In this document: positions 29,427 through 38,673 of the stretch, piece after piece
Position numbering within the stretch: position 1 is the first letter of the stretch
How the letters are laid out: each line of letters starts with the position of its first letter
Assembly (NCBI GenBank): GCA_905182555.1
Contig: CAJJBX010000002.1
Coordinates: forward strand, 62,001 to 126,000
Direction: 5' to 3'
Source: an uncultured Ilumatobacter sp.
GTDB lineage: Bacteria; Actinomycetota; Acidimicrobiia; Acidimicrobiales; Ilumatobacteraceae
DNA length: 64,000 nucleotides
The notes under the pieces: generated by a model
What the model saw: only the letters and a program-made list of their open reading frames with translations
What the model was told of the DNA's origin: nothing
The model's database searches: none
Position numbers and translations under genes: made by a program

Positions 29427-30366
29427 TCAAGAAGTCGGACACAAACGAGATGTCAGGCGGCGGCGGAGGTCCCGCACCACTTTCTGTGGTGTCTCGAACA
29501 CATCGGCGTACGTGTGCTCGTACACCAACCGCCCCATTTCAATCAGCTCACTTCGACGCTGGGCGTCCTTGCGGCGTTCCGAGGGGCTCGAATGGCCATG
29601 TTGACCACTGACTTCGACGACCACGTCGGCGCCAAACAAGAAGTCGACCCGTGCGACAAATCGACTTCCGTGACGGTGGATGACCTGAGTCGCGGGCGCG
29701 GGATGCCCGCTTCGCGGACGATCCGCAAGAATCGGCGCTCGAGTGGCGAGTGCCCACCGCTGTCGACGACCAGGTCGTTCGATCAGCCGGCATCCCCAAC
29801 GCCCCTGAGCCCCGCAAGCGTCTCCAGCCGGTGTGCCAGCACGGTGTGTGGCGCTGACAGGCCTTTTCAGACGATCGGCGCTGTCGATCGCCGCCTCGAT
29901 CCGTTGGCTGTCGGTCGTCGGGCGTGCGCGAGGTCGATGACTGTCCGCGTCGCCGAGGTGGCCTCGCAGGCCGTCGACTGCTCGACGCGATCGATCGGCT
30001 GGCAGCCGACTTGCGATCGTGTGGACGCTGAAGCGGTATGACATCGGCTGTCGCCGAGCGGCCGCTGGACCACGGTGAACTCGACGATGTCGGGCCGATC
30101 GGAGCGGTCGAGCCCGATGGAGCTGCTGCCGCGGCCTCGTAGCTCACCACGCTCTCGTTGCCGAGAGCCAGCAGACCGAGCACCAGGTGGTGTTCATGCG
30201 TTGCGGGAGCGCCGCGGACCCGATAAACGCCGGGTGCAGCCTTGAGAAGTGGACCTCCGTCGATCAGGCGGCGGCGCTCCCACCGTGTGGCGCAGCAATC
30301 ATCGATCTGTCGGTTCGTGACCAATCCATGTTGTATTTCGGCGAGACGTTCGAGCGTGCTGTCCAT
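29427..30366 (-). pseudogene. AbiEi-N-terminal/DUF559-type protein (multiple frameshifts)
   Basis: The start at ATG 30366 gives MDSTLERLAEIQHGLVTNRQ, the winged-helix segment found at the start of AbiEi-like proteins, then GVYRVRGAP and LGNESVVSYEAAAA. Other frames supply TVIDLAHARP, FVARVDFLFGADVVVEVSGQHGH and a final helix VVRDLRRRL, which resemble the DUF559/Vsr-like endonuclease fold (the RVDFLF...VVEVSG strand pair). At least three indels are needed. Many actinobacteria encode such stand-alone proteins with no toxin partner next door, and none is visible here. Restored length is about 313 residues. Confidence 0.6.
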
Positions 30367-30419
30367 GCCTGTGCAGTGGGCAATCAGCTTGCGTTTCCGG
30401 AACGAACGCCTCCAGATCG

Positions 30420-30471
30420 CGTTTGTGTTGGGATTTCTGCGACCCGGTCCGCAGAAATCCCAACACAAACG
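30420..30471. repeat. 22-bp perfect inverted repeat with 8-base loop
   Basis: The arms are CGTTTGTGTTGGGATTTCTG plus CG and the exact complement, separated by ACCCGGTC. It lies between the stop of the 100-residue minus-strand gene (30486) and the start of the AbiEi-like gene (30366). A transcript in either direction would form a long stable hairpin. There is no T-run after it, so a classical intrinsic terminator is not fully met. It could stop or stabilise the upstream gene's transcript. Confidence 0.9.
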
Positions 30472-30485
30472 GCGAGGCAGCGCCG

Positions 30486-30788
30486 TCAGAGCTTGCGGTG
30501 GCGGGGCGAGGTGCCGGTGAAGTCTTTGATGATTGCTTCGGCTTCGGCTTTGCGGTCTTCGGTGACGAAGATCCGGGCCATCGCTTCGCGGTTGTAAACG
30601 CCCATATTCAGATTGAAGTCCTCGGTCCAGACCGCCGGACGCCCTTCGGCCTTCAGCAGTGTCGGTGAGCATCTGGGCCCTGCCACACCGGGTACCCAGC
30701 CGGCCTCGGCACGGTCTTGTCCGGGATTCGGCGGCTTGGGCAGGTGCTTGCCGAACACCCAGTTCCACGCGCTGCGAAACGTCGGCAT
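30486..30788 (-). CDS. Hypothetical 100-residue protein
   Basis: The frame reads MPTFRSAWNWVFGKHLPKPP, a middle with WVPGVAGPRC, then WTEDFNLNMGVYNREAMARIFVTEDRKAEAEAIIKDFTG. The second half has normal codon use and an amphipathic helix at the end. No family is recognised. It is divergent from the DUF3516 helicase (ATG to ATG gap of 23 bases) and is followed by the 22-bp inverted repeat. The Arg-Ala-Glu-Ala-Gly stretch may hide a small frameshift, given the quality of this region. Confidence 0.55.
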   Translation of the reverse strand: MPTFRSAWNWVFGKHLPKPPNPGQDRAEAGWVPGVAGPRCSPTLLKAEGRPAVWTEDFNLNMGVYNREAMARIFVTEDRKAEAEAIIKDFTGTSPRHRKL

Positions 30789-30811
30789 GTGTGCAGACTA
30801 TGGGCACCTCC

Positions 30812-33659
30812 ATGAGCGTCCCAGCACCAGCCTCTCAACCAGTTCTTCCACCAATCCTGCAGCATCTCCCGCCGGCGCCCGACGAGTCGCGCGCTCCTCG
30901 ACGGCTTTCACCAACTTGGACGAGTCGAGCAGGGCATCGAGATGTACCCGGCGCAGGAAGAAGCGGCCTTCGAGCTCATTGCCGGGAGCAACGTCATCTT
31001 GAACACGCCGACCGGGTCGGGCAAATCACTCGTTGCTATCGCTGCCCATTTCGTTGGCCTGGGTCGCGACCAACGCAGCGTCTACACCGCACCGATCAAG
31101 GCGCTGGTGAGCGAGAAGTTTTTCGACTTGTGCAAGCAGTTTGGGTCAGAACGAGTGGGAATGATCACCGGCGACGGCTCGATTAACCCGGACGCGCCGA
31201 TCATCTGCTGCACGGCCGAGATCCTGGCAAACTGGGCGCTGCGGGACGGACATCGGACTGATGTCGACATCGTGATCGCCGACGAGTTCCATTTCTATGC
31301 TGACCCGCAGCGCGGCTGGGCATGGCAATTGCCGATCCTCGAACTCCCGCACTGCCAATTTCTGCTGATGTCGGCGACACTCGGCAACACCCGATTCTTC
31401 GAGGATGAACTCACCAAGCGGACCGGCCGTGAGACCGCCCTGGTCAAGTCGTCGCAACGACCGGTACCGCTTGACTTCGAGTATCGGACGACGCTGCTCC
31501 ACACCTCGATCGAGTCGCTCCTCGAGTCGGGTCGGGCACCGATTTACCTCGTCCACTTCACGCAGCGCGACGCGACCGAAGCAGCACAGAGCTATGTCAG
31601 CCTCGACCCGCTCACGAAGGACGAGAAGCAGCGGGTCAAAGAACTGATCGGCGGATTCCGCTTTGACTCGCCGTTTGGCAAGGGCCTCCGACGGTTCCTC
31701 GTCGCAGGTATCGGTGTGCACCACGCCGGGCTGTTGCCGAAATATCGACTCCTTGTGGAGCGGCTCGCGCAGGCCGGCCTCCTCAAGATCATCTGCGGTA
31801 CTGACACGTTGGGCGTTGGCGTCAACGTCCCGATCCGCTCGGTGCTGTTCACGAAGCTCTGCAAATACGACGGGAGCACCACGCGCATCCTGCGCAACCG
31901 TGAGTTCGCGCAGATTGCTGGGCGTGCCGGGCGTCGAGGTTTCGATGACGAAGGCACGGTCTGGGCCCAGGCGCCGGAGCACGTCGTGATGAACCAGGCG
32001 AAGCTCCAGAAGGCCGCTGAGGACGCCAAAAAGAAGAAGAAGATGGTCAAGAAAAAGGCGCCCGATCGGGGCTATGCGCACTGGGACGAGGGCACCTTCC
32101 AGAAGATGGTCAGTGGCGAACCCGAGCCGCTGACTTCGAGCTTTCAGGTCAACCATCAGATGATTATGAGCCTGCTCGACCGTCGCGGTAATGGCTGCGC
32201 TGCGGTTCGAAAGTTAATGGTCGACAACCACGAACCGCGCAAGCGTCAGCGCCAGCACATCAAGCAGTCGATCTCGATCTATCGCTCGCTCGTCGATGCC
32301 GGCCTACTCGAATTTCCTGACGAGCCCGACGAACTTGGTCGTCGGGTACGCGTGGATTTCGACCTGCAAGACGAGTTCGCGCTGCATCAGCCGCTGTCGC
32401 TGTGGGCGCTCGACGCAATCGAGCATCTCGATCGCCAATTTGAAGTCGAAGAACGGTCCCATGAGCAACGCCACGAGCGGCGCGAGCGGGAGCGAGAGCG
32501 AGAGGCGGTTGTCGAAGACGATGCGTCAGTGAGCGACAACCCATTTGCCGCGCTGTCTGGCCTCGTGCTCGACGAAGCCCCCGAAGCGGTGAGCCCCGAA
32601 GCCGGATGAGGAAGCACACGACTCATCATTTGACGGCGTCATGACGGTCGATGACCGGTCGATGACGGCGATGACTGTGCCGAGGCGCAAGAGCCGGCTG
32701 ACGACTCAACGATGCGCGTTGTCGAGGCCGAGACAAAGGGCGATATGCAGCGGGCGCTCGCCGTGATGACGATTATCGAGGCGGTGCAGGAAAGCCCCGG
32801 CGTCGTGATCAACGCACAGCTGCGCAAAGCGAAAGACGAAGTGATGGCCGAGATGAAGTCGTCTGGCGTCGAGTACGAGGAACGAATGGAACGGCTTGCC
32901 AAAGTCGAACCGCCGCGGCCAATGAAGGATTGGGTGTACGCCGACTTCAACGAGTTCCGTGCGCGTCATCCGTGGGTTGGGGGCAATACGGTCAAGCCGA
33001 AGTCGATTGCTCGCGACATGTTCGAACGGTCGATGACCTTTGGCGAATACACGGGCCACTACGGCCTCAAGCAGAGCGAGGGTGTCCTCCTGCGCTACCT
33101 GTCCGACGTCTACAAAGGCATCACGCAGAACGTCCCCGCCGACGCCATGAACGGTGAGCTCGATGAGATTGCGCACTGGCTCGGCACGCTCGTTCGACAG
33201 GTCGACTCAAGTTTGCTCGATGAGTGGGAGCGACTCCAGAATCCTGATGAGCATGTGGCCGGCGACGGCGCAGTCCGTCCGCCGACCGGCGAGAAGGCGG
33301 AGAGCGGCGAGGTCACGATCACCTCCGACCGCCGGGCGTTCAACACGATGGTTCGCAACGCAGCGTTCAGGTGGATCGAGCAACTCGCCCGCCGTCAGCG
33401 TCCGGCCGGATCAATCGAGGGGCTGAACACCCGCGAGCTCATGGAGTCCTACTGGCAGGAGTACGACGCAATCGAGATCGACGGCGACGCTCGCCATTCC
33501 AGTCGCTTCCAGCTCGACTGGGCGTCGGGCGCGGTGAGCCAGACCATTCATGACCCTGAGGGACACGACGAATGGCGCGTGCTGGGCGAGGTCGACCTCG
33601 CTGCATCTCGCGACGAAGATCGGCTGGTGATTGCACTCACCGGTATCGAGCGATGCTGA
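30812..33659 (+). CDS. DEAD/DEAH-box helicase with DUF3516 domain (interrupted)
   Basis: This is an actinobacterial superfamily II helicase. A short first frame from ATG 30812 joins near 30892 to the main frame, LLDGFHQLGRVEQGIEMYPAQEE. Visible motifs are TPTGSGKS (Walker A), ADEFHFYAD (motif II with DEFH in place of DEAD), MSATLGN (motif III) and QIAGRAGRRG (motif VI). A Lys/Arg- and then Glu/Asp-rich linker follows. TGA stops at 32607-32655 interrupt it, but the frame resumes after 32670 with AQEPADDS and the DUF3516 part (RHPWVGG, KSIARDMFERSMTF, YGLKQSEGVLLRYL, VDSSLLDEWE). Two compensating indels in the acidic linker explain this, though a true split into two genes is possible. It may act in RNA metabolism. 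Confidence 0.82.
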
Positions 33660-33727
33660 GCGACTGTTGCTTCATCCAACCCGTGTGAGCTGTTTGCCCG
33701 GTCGTCAAGATGTCGTAGTGTTCACAT

Positions 33728-34570
33728 ATGGCAAATATCGTGAAGGCAGCACTTCTGCAGACTGACTGGACAGGCGACAAAGAGTCGATGATCGTCAAGC
33801 ACGAGGAGGCGGCGCGCGAAGCAGCCACCCAGGGTGCGCAGATCATCTGCTTTCAGGAGTTGTTCTACGGCCCCTATTTCTGTCAGGTCCAAGACGCCGA
33901 GTACTACGAGTACACCGAGTACATCCCCGACGGGCCAACCACCAAACGTTTTCAGGCGCTCGCCAAAGAACTCAACATGGTGATGGTCCTGCCGATGTAC
34001 GAGATCGAACAGCCTGGCGTGTACTACAACACCGCTGCGGTCATCGATGCTGATGGCACGTACCTCGGCAAGTACCGCAAGCAGCACATCCCGCAGGTCA
34101 AGGGCTTCTGGGAGAAGTTCTATTTCAAGCCGGGCAACGGCGGCTACCCAATTTTTGACACCGCTGTTGGCAAGGTCGGCGTGTACATCTGTTACGACCG
34201 CCACTTTCCCGAAGGTTGGCGAGCACTTGGCCTGAACGGCGCCGAGATTGTCTTCAACCCGTCAGCGACCCACCGTGGCCTGAGCGAGTACCTCTGGTCG
34301 ATCGAACAGCCGGCTGCGGCCGTGGCCAACATGTACTACGTCGGTGCGATCAACCGGGTGGGCATCGAGCCGCTCGGTGACAACGACTTCTACGGGCAGA
34401 GTTATTTCATTGGACCGCGTGGCGAGTACGTCGGCGACAAGGGGAGTGCAACCGACCCCGAACTGATCGTCCGCGAATTCGACCTCGACCTCATTCGCGA
34501 GGTTCGCGACGGCTGGCAGTTCTACCGCGACCGTCGCCCCGAGGCGTACGGCGAGTTGGTGGAAGGCTGA
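33728..34570 (+). CDS. Beta-ureidopropionase/N-carbamoyl amino acid amidohydrolase
   Basis: A 280-residue nitrilase-superfamily enzyme with the catalytic triad in place: Glu44 in FQELFYGPYF, Lys118 in YRKQHIP and Cys155 in ICYDRHFPE. The FQELFYGPYF and ICYDRHFPEGWR segments match beta-ureidopropionases and N-carbamoyl-amino-acid amidases, which release beta-alanine (or an amino acid), CO2 and ammonia. It lies 13 bases before a dihydropyrimidinase gene, which makes N-carbamoyl-beta-alanine or -beta-aminoisobutyrate the likely substrate. A promoter should lie in the 68-base gap upstream; none is certain. Confidence 0.9.
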   Translation: MANIVKAALLQTDWTGDKESMIVKHEEAAREAATQGAQIICFQELFYGPYFCQVQDAEYYEYTEYIPDGPTTKRFQALAKELNMVMVLPMYEIEQPGVYYNTAAVIDADGTYLGKYRKQHIPQVKGFWEKFYFKPGNGGYPIFDTAVGKVGVYICYDRHFPEGWRALGLNGAEIVFNPSATHRGLSEYLWSIEQPAAAVANMYYVGAINRVGIEPLGDNDFYGQSYFIGPRGEYVGDKGSATDPELIVREFDLDLIREVRDGWQFYRDRRPEAYGELVEG

Positions 34571-34583
34571 GAGGGGTCTGACG

Positions 34584-35999
34584 GTGGCAACCACATTGAT
34601 TCAGGGCGGTACGGTCGTCTCGGCGATAGGACGTCGCGAAGCTGATGTGCTGATCGACGGCGAATCGATCGCCGCGATCCTCGCTCCGGGGCACGCTGCG
34701 GCCTACGGCATCACACCCGATGTTGTGATTGACGCGGCTGGGAAATATGTCGTGCCTGGTGGCGTGGATGCCCACGTCCACATGTCGCTGCCGTTTGGTG
34801 GGACTGTGTCCGCCGACGATTTCGATACGGGTTCGCGGGCTGCGGCCTGGGGCGGCGTGACCACGATTATCGACTTCGCGTCGCAAACGGTCGGGCTCGA
34901 TGTACGCGAGGCCCTCGCTGCCCGTCACGTCGAAGCCGCTGGCGAATGCCACGTCGACTACGCCTTCCACCAGATCATTGGTGACGTGAACGAGGAATCG
35001 CTCGAGGCAATGACGTACCTCGTCGAGAACGAGGGCATCACGAGCTTCAAGATGTTCATGGCATACCCGGGCGTCTTTTACTCGGACGACGGCAAGATCT
35101 TGCGAGCGATGCAGAATGCATCGGAATCGGGTGCGTTGATGATGATGCACGCCGAGAACGGCATTGCGATAGATGTGCTGGTCGCTCAGTCACTGGCCCG
35201 TGGCGACAGCGACCCGAAGTATCACTCCTACACCCGACCCGAAGAGCTCGAGTCGGAGGCGACCCACCGTGCGATCAAGCTCGCCCGTGTCGCCGGCAAC
35301 GTGCCGCTTTACATCGTGCACATGTCGGCGTCGGAAGCACTCGAAGAGGTGTCGCGCGCCCAGCACATGGGCCTCAACGTGTTTGCTGAAACCTGTCCGC
35401 AATACCTGTACCTGTCGATTGAGGACCACCTCGCTCAGCCCGGTTTCGAAGGCGCAAAGTGGGTGTGTTCGACGCCGCTGCGCTCCAAGCACGAGCACCA
35501 CCAGAAGGATCTGTGGAAGGGCCTGCGGATGAACGAATTGGCCGTGGTGTCCACCGACCACTGCCCGTTCTGCATGAAGGATCAAAAAGAGCTCGGTATC
35601 GGTGATTTTTCGAAGATCCCGAACGGCATGGGCGGCGTCGAGCACCGCATGGAAATGATCTACCAAGGCGTGGTGATGGGGGAGATGACCCTCGAACGCT
35701 GGGTCGAGACCTGCTGCACTACTCCAGCGCGCATGTTTGGCCTCGAGAAGAAGGGTGTCCTTGAGCCCGGCGCGGACGCCGACGTTCTCGTGTGGGATCC
35801 GAATACCAAGACCAAGATTGGTATCAACGACAAACACCACATGGCAATGGACCACTCGTCCTACGAGGGATTTGAAGTAGATGGCAAAGTCGACACAGTG
35901 ATCTCACGGGGTCGGGTCGTGGTGGCGAACGACACCTACCTTGGCGCCAAGGGCCACGGCCAGTTCGTCAAGCGCAGCCTCAACCAGTACATCCACTGA
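34584..35999 (+). CDS. Dihydropyrimidinase (hydantoinase)
   Basis: This cyclic amidohydrolase opens dihydrouracil, dihydrothymine or hydantoins. In its 471 residues are the metal motif GGVDAHVHMSLP near residue 60, the carboxylated-Lys segment FKMFMAYPG near residue 155, HAEN near residue 190, IVHMS near residue 247 and STDHCPF with the catalytic Asp near residue 326. These are all the metal ligands of the family. The start is GTG at 34584. It follows the ureidopropionase gene closely and is followed by an F420-type oxidoreductase, giving a pyrimidine/hydantoin catabolic set. Confidence 0.93.
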   Translation: MATTLIQGGTVVSAIGRREADVLIDGESIAAILAPGHAAAYGITPDVVIDAAGKYVVPGGVDAHVHMSLPFGGTVSADDFDTGSRAAAWGGVTTIIDFASQTVGLDVREALAARHVEAAGECHVDYAFHQIIGDVNEESLEAMTYLVENEGITSFKMFMAYPGVFYSDDGKILRAMQNASESGALMMMHAENGIAIDVLVAQSLARGDSDPKYHSYTRPEELESEATHRAIKLARVAGNVPLYIVHMSASEALEEVSRAQHMGLNVFAETCPQYLYLSIEDHLAQPGFEGAKWVCSTPLRSKHEHHQKDLWKGLRMNELAVVSTDHCPFCMKDQKELGIGDFSKIPNGMGGVEHRMEMIYQGVVMGEMTLERWVETCCTTPARMFGLEKKGVLEPGADADVLVWDPNTKTKIGINDKHHMAMDHSSYEGFEVDGKVDTVISRGRVVVANDTYLGAKGHGQFVKRSLNQYIH

Positions 36000-36023
36000 C
36001 ACCGAGCAAGACGGAGACACTTT

Positions 36024-37046
36024 ATGGACATCGGAGTCGTACTACAAACCACCCCGCCGGCGGCGCGAGTGATCGACCTGTCCCGGCGCGCTGAGGCGTA
36101 TGGGTTCAGCCACGTGTGGACGTTCGACTCACACATCCTGTGGCAAGAGCCCTACGTCATCTACTCCCAGATCCTTGCCGAGACGCGCAACATCGTCGTT
36201 GGGCCAATGGTCACCAACCCAGCAACGCGCGACTGGACCGTCACGGCCTCCACGTACGCAACACTCAACGAAATGTACGGGAACCGCACCGTCTGCGGGA
36301 TTGGTCGTGGCGACTCTGCAGTCCGCGTGACCAACGGCAAGCCGACAACGCTGGCCACGATGCGCGACTCGATCAACGTGATCCGCGAACTTGGCTGCGG
36401 TCGGAGTGTCGAATACAACGGCTCGACCATCACCTTGCCGTGGGCGGCGAAAAGCGAGCTCGAAGTCTGGGGAGCGGGCTACGGCCCGAAGGCCCTCAAG
36501 ATGATCGGTGAGACCTGCGACGGTTTCATCTTGCAGTTGGCTGACCTGTCGATCACTGAGTGGATGATCAATGCGGTTCGGACCGCAGCAAGCGATGCCG
36601 GCCGCAACCCCGACGACATCACGATGTGTATTGCAGCCCCCGCTTACGTGGGTCCAATGGATGACCTGGCGTACATGCGTGACCAGTGTCGCTGGTTCGG
36701 TGGCATGGTCGGGAACCACGTGGCTGACATCGTGACCCGATACGGCGATGCTGCACCGGTGCCGCAGGCGCTGACTGACTACATCGCTGGTCGAGAGGCA
36801 TACGACTACAACGAGCACGGCCAGGCAGGGAACACCCACGCGGCATTCGTGCCTGACGAGATCATCGATCGGTTCTGTATCCTCGGCCCGGTTGAAGCGC
36901 AACTCGAACGGCTACTCGCGCTCCAGGCGCTCGGTGTCGATCAGTTCGCGATCTATTTACAGCACGACGGCAAGGATCACACGCTGGCGCAGTATGGCGA
37001 ACACATCATTCCTGCGCTGCGCGAACAGTCACTTGCCAAGCAGTAG
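36024..37046 (+). CDS. F420-type LLM oxidoreductase of the pyrimidine cluster
   Basis: A 340-residue luciferase-like protein. It has VVLQTTPPAARVIDLSRRAE at the N-terminus, FDSHILWQEPYV, VGPMVTNPATRDWTVTAS, NRTVCGIGRGDSAVR and LEVWGAGYGPKALKM. It matches the group (TIGR03842-like) often found beside dihydropyrimidinase genes. A role as an F420-dependent redox step on the pyrimidine or hydantoin ring is plausible but not shown by the sequence. GGAG lies 8 bases before the ATG. No classical dihydropyrimidine dehydrogenase is visible in this cluster. Confidence 0.85.
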   Translation: MDIGVVLQTTPPAARVIDLSRRAEAYGFSHVWTFDSHILWQEPYVIYSQILAETRNIVVGPMVTNPATRDWTVTASTYATLNEMYGNRTVCGIGRGDSAVRVTNGKPTTLATMRDSINVIRELGCGRSVEYNGSTITLPWAAKSELEVWGAGYGPKALKMIGETCDGFILQLADLSITEWMINAVRTAASDAGRNPDDITMCIAAPAYVGPMDDLAYMRDQCRWFGGMVGNHVADIVTRYGDAAPVPQALTDYIAGREAYDYNEHGQAGNTHAAFVPDEIIDRFCILGPVEAQLERLLALQALGVDQFAIYLQHDGKDHTLAQYGEHIIPALREQSLAKQ

Positions 37047-37101
37047 AGCGTTGGGCGTATCGCGCTTTCCTGAAAACCGCGTATCGTCTAGAGTAGCTCA
37101 C

Positions 37102-37119
37102 GATTAGAGCGCTCTAATC
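37102..37119. promoter_or_regulatory. 18-bp perfect palindrome, probable operator
   Basis: GATTAGAGCGCTCTAATC reads the same on both strands and has a central CG, as in LacI/GntR/TetR-type operators. It ends 19 bases before the mmsA start codon and 8 bases before the AGGGGA ribosome binding site, so a bound protein would block initiation or early elongation. The cognate regulator is not visible in this window. Confidence 0.65.
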
Positions 37120-37138
37120 ACTTGAACAGGGGAACGAC

Positions 37139-38623
37139 ATGGACACCATCGCACACTGGATCAACGGCGCTGCCGTGCCATCGACTTCTGGCAACACCTC
37201 GCCGGTGTACAACCCGGCCACAGGCGAGCAGGCGTCGTTGGTTGGCTTGGCATCGGTTGCCGAGGTCGAGGCCGCGGTAGTAGCTGCGAAGGCGGCGTTC
37301 CCGGGCTGGCGTTCCACGTCGCTCACAAAGCGCGCCGAGATCATGTTCCGTTTCCGTGAACTGATCGACGCAAACAAGCTCAAGATCGCCACGCTCGTGA
37401 GTAACGAGCACGGCAAGGTCGTGTCCGACGCCATGGGCGAAGTGTCCCGTGGCCTCGAGAACGTCGAGTATGCCTGCGGTATCTCAGAGCTGATCAAGGG
37501 CTCGTACAGCGAGCAGGCAGCAACGGGCGTCGACGTGTATTCGATCCGTCAACCGCTGGGTGTCGTTGCCGGAGTCACGCCGTTCAACTTCCCAGCAATG
37601 GTCCCGATGTGGATGTTTTCTAACGCCATCGCGTGCGGCAACACGTTCATCCTGAAGCCCAGTGAGAAAAACCCTTCAGCGGTGATGTTCATCGCCGAGC
37701 TGTTCGCTCAGGCGGGGTTGCCCGCCGGTGTGTTCAACGTGGTGCAAGGCGACAAGCTCGCTGTCGACACGATCCTCGAACACGATGACATTGCTGCGGT
37801 GAGCTTCGTTGGTTCGACGCCGATTGCTCGCTACATCTACGAGACCGGCACCAAGAACGGCAAGCGCGTGCAGGCACTCGGCGGTGCGAAGAACCACATG
37901 CTTGTGCTACCCGACGCCGACCTCGACATGGCGGCAGACGCACTGATTGGCGCGGCCTACGGCTCTGCCGGTGAGCGGTGTATGGCGGTCAGTGTGGTGC
38001 TCGCAGCAGATGCAATCGCCGACGAACTCGTCGCCAAAATTGCCGATCGCATTCCCGGCATCAAGGTCGGCCCCGGCAACGAACCCGACAACGAAATGGG
38101 CCCGCTGATCACCGCTGAACATCGCGACAAGGTGAAGGGTTACATCGACGGAGCGCCCGCCGATGGCGCGACGATCGTGGTCGACGGCCGAGAGAACCTT
38201 CCCGCCGATGGCTACTTTGTCAACCCGACGTTGATCGACCATGTCAAGCCGGGCATGGCATGTTACGACGACGAAATCTTCGGCCCGGTGCTCAGCGTGA
38301 TGCGCGTCTCGGGATACCAAGAGGGCCTCGAGACCATCAATGCGAACCAGTTCGCCAACGGTGTCGCAATCTTCACTCGTGACGGTGGCGCTGCTCGGAA
38401 ATTCCAGTTCGACGTTCAGGTCGGCATGGTCGGCATCAACGTGCCGATTCCAGTCCCGGTGAGCTACTACAGCTTCGGTGGTTGGAAGGCGAGCCTGTTC
38501 GGTGACACCCATATGTACGGCCCAGAGGGCATCAATTTCTACACACAAGGCAAGGTCGTCACCAGCCGCTGGCCCGATCCAGCGCAAAGCACGATCGACC
38601 TCGGCTTCCCTTCCGATCGCTGA
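37139..38623 (+). CDS. mmsA: CoA-acylating methylmalonate-semialdehyde dehydrogenase
   Basis: MMSDH oxidises methylmalonate or malonate semialdehyde to propionyl- or acetyl-CoA. The product is 494 residues and shows GVTPFNFPAMVPMWM, the NAD site FVGSTPIARYIYETG and the nucleophile Cys281 in GSAGERCMAVS. GERCMA is typical of MmsA rather than of general aldehyde dehydrogenases. The IPVPVSYYSFGGWKASLFG segment near the end is also family-specific. AGGGGA precedes the ATG. It would finish thymine or valine breakdown (beta-aminoisobutyrate to methylmalonate semialdehyde), which fits the preceding genes, but an operator and 92-base gap suggest separate control. Confidence 0.93.
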   Translation: MDTIAHWINGAAVPSTSGNTSPVYNPATGEQASLVGLASVAEVEAAVVAAKAAFPGWRSTSLTKRAEIMFRFRELIDANKLKIATLVSNEHGKVVSDAMGEVSRGLENVEYACGISELIKGSYSEQAATGVDVYSIRQPLGVVAGVTPFNFPAMVPMWMFSNAIACGNTFILKPSEKNPSAVMFIAELFAQAGLPAGVFNVVQGDKLAVDTILEHDDIAAVSFVGSTPIARYIYETGTKNGKRVQALGGAKNHMLVLPDADLDMAADALIGAAYGSAGERCMAVSVVLAADAIADELVAKIADRIPGIKVGPGNEPDNEMGPLITAEHRDKVKGYIDGAPADGATIVVDGRENLPADGYFVNPTLIDHVKPGMACYDDEIFGPVLSVMRVSGYQEGLETINANQFANGVAIFTRDGGAARKFQFDVQVGMVGINVPIPVPVSYYSFGGWKASLFGDTHMYGPEGINFYTQGKVVTSRWPDPAQSTIDLGFPSDR

Positions 38624-38627
38624 CATT

Positions 38628-38658
38628 CGGTCGCACTGTGCCTGGCACAGTGTGACCG
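38628..38658. repeat. 31-bp palindrome, copy 3 of 3 (one mismatch)
   Basis: Same element as at 3123 and 23134, with one change in the left arm (CGGTCGCACTGTGCC) and T at the centre. It starts five bases after the mmsA stop and ends 15 bases before the next gene. The near-identity of three copies 15-20 kb apart points to a dispersed repeat family. Confidence 0.9.
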
Positions 38659-38673
38659 CGGTACCTTCGGGGG

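Noticed and set aside
29427-30788. A type IV toxin-antitoxin pair (AbiEi/AbiEii)
   Set aside because: The antitoxin-like N-terminus is fused to a DUF559-type domain and no AbiEii nucleotidyltransferase is encoded next to it; the 100-residue neighbour has no such motifs.
32607-32609. In-frame TGA in the DUF3516 helicase as a possible selenocysteine codon
   Set aside because: Two further TGA codons follow in the same frame within 50 bases, and shifting the frame gives a continuous acidic linker, so compensating indels are the better explanation.
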